This document shows positions 32,269-36,678 of a DNA stretch of 36,678 nt, in pieces (positions within the stretch are counted from its first letter, which is position 1; every line of letters begins with the position of its first letter). Below the pieces are notes generated by a model. The model did no database searches and was not told the DNA's origin. It saw only the letters and a program-made list of their open reading frames with translations. The translations under genes and the position numbers were made by a program. Source of the stretch: Acidobacteriaceae bacterium (lineage in GTDB: Bacteria > Acidobacteriota > Terriglobia > Terriglobales > Acidobacteriaceae). Location: assembly GCA_003133425.1 (NCBI GenBank), contig PKXI01000236.1:1-36678 (forward strand), given 5' to 3'.

Positions 32269-33102
32269 ATGGCTTCGTCACGATCGGTCATCTTCCAATG
32301 CCTCCCAGGAGCGCTCTTGAAGTTATTTCTCACCGCCATTCTTGTGTTCTTCGCGGCTATCTCCGCCGCTCGCGCGCAGAGCAATTACGAGATCCAGGTC
32401 TACGGCGCAGACACGGTGGCTCCCCGCACCACCATGGTCGAGGTGCATTCAAACTTCACCGCCGACGGTGAGCGCAAATTCGTCGACGGCATGGAGCCCA
32501 CCAACCACGCCGTGCACGAGACTCTCGAAATTACACAAGGGATCAACGATTGGTCTGAGGTCGGCTTCTACGTTTTCACCAGCACGCGCGACGGCCAGGG
32601 CGTCCAGTGGGTCGGCGACCACATCCGCCCCCGCGTACGCGCACCCGACTCATGGCACTGGCCCGTAGGCGTAAGCCTCTCCACTGAAGTCGGCTATCAG
32701 CGCGCGCGCTTTGCTCCCGATACATGGAATTGGGAGATACGCCCCATTGTCGACAAGCAATCCGGTCGTTGGTACTGGGCCATCAACCCAGCCCTTGAGC
32801 GAGCCTGGCACGGCCCCGACGTCAAGCTCGGCATCGACTTTTCACCCAACGTGAAGGTGAGCTACGACTTTACGAAGAAGATTACCGGGGGCATCGAGTA
32901 CTACGCCGACTACGGCAGCATCACCAACATCGCCAGCTTCCACGATCAGCAGCAGCAGTTCTTCCCTGCCATCGACTTGAACGTTTCGCCCGACTGGGAG
33001 TTCAACTTCGGCGTAGGCATCGGCCCCACCGCCGCCACGGACCACTGGATTATCAAGTGCATCGTCGGCCGCCGCTTCAGTTGGGGACCGAAGCACAAAT
33101 AA
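32269..33102 (+). CDS. Probable outer-membrane beta-barrel protein of unknown function
   Basis: The product is 277 residues. The N-terminal stretch has a hydrophobic core (LLKLFLTAILVFFAAI) and a likely signal peptidase site near SAARAQ at about 32-37. The mature part alternates polar and aromatic/hydrophobic residues in strand-like units, for example WSEVGFYVFTST, WPVGVSLSTEVGYQRARF, VKVSYDFTKKITGGIEYYADYG and WEFNFGVGIGP. It closes with a hydrophobic strand near IIKCIVGRRFSW. This is the look of a small porin-like barrel. There is no family I can name. It ends 15 bp from the convergent enolase-superfamily gene. Confidence 0.65.
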   Translation: MASSRSVIFQCLPGALLKLFLTAILVFFAAISAARAQSNYEIQVYGADTVAPRTTMVEVHSNFTADGERKFVDGMEPTNHAVHETLEITQGINDWSEVGFYVFTSTRDGQGVQWVGDHIRPRVRAPDSWHWPVGVSLSTEVGYQRARFAPDTWNWEIRPIVDKQSGRWYWAINPALERAWHGPDVKLGIDFSPNVKVSYDFTKKITGGIEYYADYGSITNIASFHDQQQQFFPAIDLNVSPDWEFNFGVGIGPTAATDHWIIKCIVGRRFSWGPKHK

Positions 33103-33117
33103 TTTTGCGCCTTTGCT

Positions 33118-34242
33118 TTACGCCACCAACTCCAGCGCACGGATCGTCTCCTTGCGCACGGTGAGCCGCTCCACCAGATCGGTGCGTACCTCGTAGCCGC
33201 GCCCCGGCGTGTCTGGAATTGCGATCTCGCCCGCAGCGGATACGAGCACTTCCGGCTCGATGATGTCCTCGGCCCAATAACGCGCCGAGGCTGAAACATC
33301 CCCCGGCAGCGTAAAGTTCTCCAGCGTCGACAGCGCGATGTTGTGCGCGCGCCCAATGCCCGACTCCAGCATCCCGCCGCACCACACGGGAATCCCTCGC
33401 TCCTGCGCGGCATTGTGCACCGCGATGGCCTCTGAGAATCCCCCCACGCGCCCCAGCTTGATGTTGATGATCTTGCAAGACTCCATCTCGATAGCCGCCA
33501 ACGCGTCGCGTCGGTTGCGAATCGATTCGTCCAGGCAGATCGGCGTCTCCAGCCGCTTCTGCAGCATCGAGTGGTAATAAAAATCGTCGTGCCACAACGG
33601 CTGCTCGATCATCAGCAAATCAAATACGTCAAACCCGACAAGGTGGTCCGCGTCCTTCAGCTTGTAGGCCGAGTTCGCGTCGCAGCTCAACGTAATTCCC
33701 GGCCAGCGATTCCGCACTTTCTCCAGCACTTCCACATCCCAGCCTGGCTTCACCTTTAGCTTGATGCGCTGATACCCGGCCGCCAGTTCCCGCTCAATAA
33801 TTGCAAGCAACTCGGGAATCGACTGCTGCATGCCCAGCGACACGCCGCACGCAATCGTCTCCTGCACCCCGCCGATCAGGTTGGAAAGAGAAACGCCCTC
33901 CCGCTGCGCCTCCAGGTCCCAGATCGCGTTTTCAAGTGCGGCCTTGGCCATCTGGTTGCCGCGCACCTGGCGAAATATCGACGGGCAATCTCCTCCGTGT
34001 TCGGGCTGCTCCGCGGCCAGCACCGGTCCCAGTTCCTGGGTGATTACAGCCCAGGCGGTGTCGGTCGACTCCGCCGAAAAAAACGGATGCTCGCCCGCGG
34101 TACATTCGCCCCAGCCCGTCAGCCCCTCGGAATGGATCTCGGTCAGCAGGATCCTCCGATTCCGAGTCACGCCAAAACTGGTTTCAAAGGGACGCACCAG
34201 CGGCAGGTGCAGTTCACGCAGGATAATCGCATCGATTCTCAT
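33118..34242 (-). CDS. menC: o-Succinylbenzoate synthase / N-succinylamino acid racemase (NSAR/OSBS subfamily)
   Basis: This 374-residue enolase-superfamily enzyme has the capping domain at 1-125 and the barrel after it. The first catalytic Lys is in RIKLKVKPGWD (Lys161/Lys163). Metal ligands are Asp188 (SCDANSAY), Glu213 (MIEQPL) and Asp238 (CLDESI). The second catalytic Lys262 is in INIKLGRVGG. The Arg three residues after Lys262 corresponds to the Arg linked to racemase specificity in the NSAR/OSBS subfamily. OSBS activity makes o-succinylbenzoate for menaquinone; NSAR activity racemises N-succinylamino acids. The GNAT gene 40 bp upstream favours an NSAR role, while no other men genes are in the window. 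Both activities may coexist. Confidence 0.87.
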   Translation of the reverse strand: MRIDAIILRELHLPLVRPFETSFGVTRNRRILLTEIHSEGLTGWGECTAGEHPFFSAESTDTAWAVITQELGPVLAAEQPEHGGDCPSIFRQVRGNQMAKAALENAIWDLEAQREGVSLSNLIGGVQETIACGVSLGMQQSIPELLAIIERELAAGYQRIKLKVKPGWDVEVLEKVRNRWPGITLSCDANSAYKLKDADHLVGFDVFDLLMIEQPLWHDDFYYHSMLQKRLETPICLDESIRNRRDALAAIEMESCKIINIKLGRVGGFSEAIAVHNAAQERGIPVWCGGMLESGIGRAHNIALSTLENFTLPGDVSASARYWAEDIIEPEVLVSAAGEIAIPDTPGRGYEVRTDLVERLTVRKETIRALELVA

Positions 34243-34282
34243 AAATCTTTACGAACCTCGGGGAAATCAGTCGAACGGAAAA

Positions 34283-35077
34283 TCAGTCCAGATCGAGCTG
34301 CGGAACGGGACCCAGTTCAAAAACGCCATTTCCTTCCGCATCCCGGACGAAACCAAGTACGGCCAGGTCCCTGGAAAATGCCTGTTGAAACTTGCGCCGG
34401 TTCTCCAGTTGGACGGCGAGGGCTTTTTCCTTGCCTTTCGACGACGCCTTCCACTCGTAGATTTGAGCCGGAACCTGAATGCGCTCTTCTATCATTTCCC
34501 CGAATGCCGAACGGCCTTCAAGAATAGCCTGCACCCTGGGGGAATCGAGTCTCCACTCCGCCACCAAGCGGTCTGTGGGCAAACCGGCCTGCAGTCGAGA
34601 TGAGGATACACCATAGAAATCCGCACGATAACTGCGAACGATCGCCCCCAGCCTGTGAATATTCAGAAAAGCATTCTTGATTTCCAGCGGATCGAATGTC
34701 CATTCCATATATCGAATGCCGCGTGAAAGTGCCTCACGCCGTTGCTCCAGCTTGAGTTGCGTTCCCAGGCCCCGGTTGCGGTACGCCTCCCGGACTGCCA
34801 GCATGTGGGAATGGAGATAAGCGCGCGGCGCCCCCTTGTCTGTTTTCAGGCCAGGCAAAGAAAAGACAAATCCCACCATCGACTCCGCCGGCCCCGAGCC
34901 CGGCTTGTCTGCAATCTCCGAGTCGAACGCGCCCATTACCTGCCCGCCGATCGATTGCGCGACCAGAAATGTCTTGCGGGGAATTACATCGCTCTCGTCG
35001 TAGCCCCACGTCTCTATCTGTAGCTGTACGCATGCCTCCAGCTCGTCAAAGCCTTCGCAGGAGCGAATCTCGATCAT
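34283..35077 (-). CDS. GNAT-family acyltransferase of the NSAR pathway type
   Basis: The product is 264 residues from ATG 35077, preceded by GAGGGG and overlapping the mazG stop as ATGA. The N-terminal GNAT domain has the acyl-CoA loop in AVREAYRNRGLGTQLKLEQRREAL and the preceding strand AYLHSHMLAV. The region after it (MEWTFDPLEIKNAFLNIHRLGAIVRSYRADFYG) is typical of the COG3375-like group, whose genes sit beside NSAR/OSBS genes. In Geobacillus such a protein succinylates D-amino acids from succinyl-CoA, the step before racemisation. The C-terminal third is helical and charged. The third enzyme of that pathway, an N-succinyl-L-amino acid hydrolase, is not in the window. Confidence 0.82.
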   Translation of the reverse strand: MIEIRSCEGFDELEACVQLQIETWGYDESDVIPRKTFLVAQSIGGQVMGAFDSEIADKPGSGPAESMVGFVFSLPGLKTDKGAPRAYLHSHMLAVREAYRNRGLGTQLKLEQRREALSRGIRYMEWTFDPLEIKNAFLNIHRLGAIVRSYRADFYGVSSSRLQAGLPTDRLVAEWRLDSPRVQAILEGRSAFGEMIEERIQVPAQIYEWKASSKGKEKALAVQLENRRKFQQAFSRDLAVLGFVRDAEGNGVFELGPVPQLDLD

Positions 35078-36009
35078 TTCTGCCCCTCGACCGCCAGTTT
35101 CCGTTTGGCCCCCGCCCAAAGCGCTTCCAACTCATCGGGGCCAAGCTCCTCGAGCGGCCTCTCTGCCGCCAACTCCATCTCCCTGAACCGATTGCGAAAA
35201 CGCCGATTGCAGCCGCGCAAAGCCATCTCCGCATCCACGCCGAGGTGCCGCCCCAGGTTGACGACTGTAAACAGCAAGTCGCCCAGTTCCGCCTCCACCG
35301 CAGGCTTGCGCGCCGGATCGTCCGAAGCAGCCTCCGCCTCCAGCTCTCTGGTTTCCTCTTCGAGCTTAGGCAGCAGATCGCGCCAGCTCGGCCAGTCGAA
35401 CCCCGACTTCTGCGCCTTGGCTCCCAGCTTGGCCGCCTCGGCCAGCGCCGGCATGGCCCGCTGCACGCCATCCAGCCGCGACAACGGAAGCTTCTCCCCG
35501 GTCCCACCCGCCTGGACGCCTTTGGCCCGATTTTCAGCCAGCTTGATTTCTTCCCAGTTCCGCAGCACAGCCGCCGAGGAGCCCTCCACCGCCGCATCCA
35601 CATCCGCCTGGTTTCCGGCTGCCCGAGAGGCCTCTTCGCCAAATACATGCGGATGCCGGCGCACCAGCTTGCGGTTCAGGTGATCCAGCACCTCAGCAAT
35701 CGTGAAGTGCCCTTCGTTGGCCGCCATCTCCGCATAGAACAGCACTTGCAGCAGCAGGTCGCCCAGTTCCTCGGCCAGGTGCGGAAAATCCCGCCGCTCA
35801 ATAGCGTCGAAGACCTCGTAGACCTCTTCCAGCGTGTATTTGCGAATCGTATCGAAGGATTGTTCGCGGTCCCACGGGCAGCCACCGGGAGCCCGCAGCC
35901 GAGCCATGATGGCCACCGACTGTTCAAACAGCTCCGCCGCCCGAGCAGGGTTGTTTACAGTGGCCGCTGCGGAGGGTCGTGCATTTGGAGTGTCAGGCGG
36001 GAGTTCCAT
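35074..36009 (-). CDS. mazG: Nucleoside triphosphate pyrophosphohydrolase MazG
   Basis: The product is 311 residues from ATG 36009. Another ATG at 36039 and an open frame to 36222 exist, but the longer form would run into the divergent prepilin peptidase gene. The protein has the tandem MazG layout. Domain 1 includes APGGCPWDREQSFDTIRKYTLEEVYEVFDAI and HLAEELGDLLLQVLFYAEMA, carrying the E-x3-E and E-x2-D metal motif. Domain 2 includes WRDLLPKLEEETRELEAE and VEAELGDLLFTVVNLGRHLG. It hydrolyses (d)NTPs to NMP and pyrophosphate in the cytosol, a house-cleaning function. An Ala-rich insert near 125-145 separates the domains. It is the first gene of the mazG-GNAT-menC series, coupled by an ATGA overlap. 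Confidence 0.92.
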   Translation of the reverse strand: MELPPDTPNARPSAAATVNNPARAAELFEQSVAIMARLRAPGGCPWDREQSFDTIRKYTLEEVYEVFDAIERRDFPHLAEELGDLLLQVLFYAEMAANEGHFTIAEVLDHLNRKLVRRHPHVFGEEASRAAGNQADVDAAVEGSSAAVLRNWEEIKLAENRAKGVQAGGTGEKLPLSRLDGVQRAMPALAEAAKLGAKAQKSGFDWPSWRDLLPKLEEETRELEAEAASDDPARKPAVEAELGDLLFTVVNLGRHLGVDAEMALRGCNRRFRNRFREMELAAERPLEELGPDELEALWAGAKRKLAVEGQK

Positions 36010-36084
36010 GCCCCTCCAGTCTACCTTGCGCAGGAGCATAGGGTTGGGACCGGGCGTCTCTGGAACCGTATACTCAACTCGCGC

Positions 36085-36678
36085 ATGATTCGTATTCTGG
36101 GAACGACATTTGCGGGCCTTCTCGGCCTCGCCTTCGGCAGCTTTCTGAACGTGTGCCTCAGCCGGTGGCCGGAGGGTGAGAGCATCGTAAAGCCGCGTTC
36201 CCACTGCCGCCACTGCACCCACACGCTGGCCTGGTGGGAGAACATCCCCCTGGCAAGCTGGCTCGTCCTGCGCGGCCGCTGCCGCAACTGCCGCACTTCG
36301 ATCAGCTTCCGCTATCCGCTCGTGGAATTGGCGATCGGGGTTCTCTGGGCTGCTGCAGTTTGGAGTTCTTCGGCCTGGATATTTGCTCCCGATCAGCCTG
36401 CCGTAGATCTGTATCGCGAAATAGCCAGTTTACTCGGACAAATGATTCTCTATTGGCTTTTGGTGGCTCTGGCTGTGCTGGATGCCGAACACCTCTGGCT
36501 GCCCAACTTCCTGACTCTGCCGGGAGCCGCGCTCGGGTTCATTTTGTTCTTCATCAAGCTTGAATTGGCCTCGAATCCCGTTCTTAGCAAATACGGCGCG
36601 GAGGGGCTGCAGCAACGTCTCGTCTACCGCTTTGCATTTTGGGAATTCATCGGCATTCTCGCCGCCGCCGGCCTCATC
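36085..36678 (+). CDS. Prepilin peptidase (A24 family), 5' part, runs off the window
   Basis: The frame from ATG 36085 is open for 198 codons to the edge. The start MIRILGTTFAGLLGLAFGSFLNVCLSRWP is the hallmark of PilD/GspO/ComC-type prepilin peptidases. A cytosolic loop with two Cys-x2-Cys pairs (SHCRHCTH and GRCRNCRT) forms the zinc site needed for N-methylation. SFRYPLVELAIGVLW follows. The first catalytic Asp of the aspartyl protease is in LAVLDAEHLWLPNFLTLPG, and the second lies beyond the window. It cleaves the leader of type IV pilins or type II secretion pseudopilins at the inner membrane. It diverges from mazG with 75 bp between starts. Confidence 0.9.
   Translation, partial: MIRILGTTFAGLLGLAFGSFLNVCLSRWPEGESIVKPRSHCRHCTHTLAWWENIPLASWLVLRGRCRNCRTSISFRYPLVELAIGVLWAAAVWSSSAWIFAPDQPAVDLYREIASLLGQMILYWLLVALAVLDAEHLWLPNFLTLPGAALGFILFFIKLELASNPVLSKYGAEGLQQRLVYRFAFWEFIGILAAAGLI

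Overview
The window looks like a chromosomal segment of a GC-rich Gram-negative soil-type heterotroph, most likely an Acidobacteriota member of the class Terriglobia. This is inferred from the mix of Tat-exported carbohydrate enzymes, the style of the exopolysaccharide locus, the ETF plus membrane CCG-domain oxidoreductase module and small secreted Gly/Tyr-rich proteins. No rRNA, tRNA, CRISPR array, intact transposase or phage gene was seen. The organism call is an inference from protein style, not from a marker gene.

Layout. 1-3.8 kb: the tail of an unknown gene, then a leftward pair made of an exported GH38 alpha-mannosidase and a ROK sugar kinase. 3.9-6.7 kb: a tRNA nucleotidyltransferase-like protein with a degenerate active site and a 250-residue charged, Ala/Lys/Pro-rich tail, and a small conserved hypothetical. 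6.7-20.2 kb: a Wzx/Wzy-type exopolysaccharide locus on both strands. It holds three GT4 glycosyltransferases, a DUF2334 deacetylase-like protein, a flippase, an O-antigen ligase/polymerase, a Wzz/GumC-Wza/GumB fusion protein, a sugar-nucleotide 4-epimerase and a UDP-HexNAc dehydrogenase. The last two would together supply a UDP-N-acetyl-hexosaminuronate. The locus carries two lesions. One glycosyltransferase has its C-terminal end displaced by about 1.3 kb of unrelated DNA, which holds a DUF1801 gene and the stump of a Tat-exported oxidoreductase. The flippase is split by an in-frame amber codon.

20.4-27 kb: a Tat-exported GH51 arabinofuranosidase, then a three-gene operon (membrane Fe-S/CCG oxidoreductase, EtfB, EtfA) that should pass electrons from ETF to the quinone pool, then a convergent Tat-exported FMN-dependent alpha-hydroxy-acid dehydrogenase. 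27-28 kb: a small secreted protein gene on the minus strand, with a hairpin in its leader and a 65-nt extended hairpin directly after its stop codon. 28-33.1 kb: a GRP-family sugar transporter and ribokinase pair, an exported glycosidase-like protein fused to a sulfatase-modifying-factor (FGE) fold, and a probable outer-membrane beta-barrel.

33.1-36.7 kb: a leftward operon of MazG, a GNAT acyltransferase and an NSAR/OSBS enolase-superfamily enzyme, which resembles the known D- to L-amino-acid conversion pathway. The 5' part of a prepilin peptidase gene diverges from it and runs off the end. Overall the genes concern polysaccharide assembly and breakdown, sugar uptake and quinone-linked oxidation.
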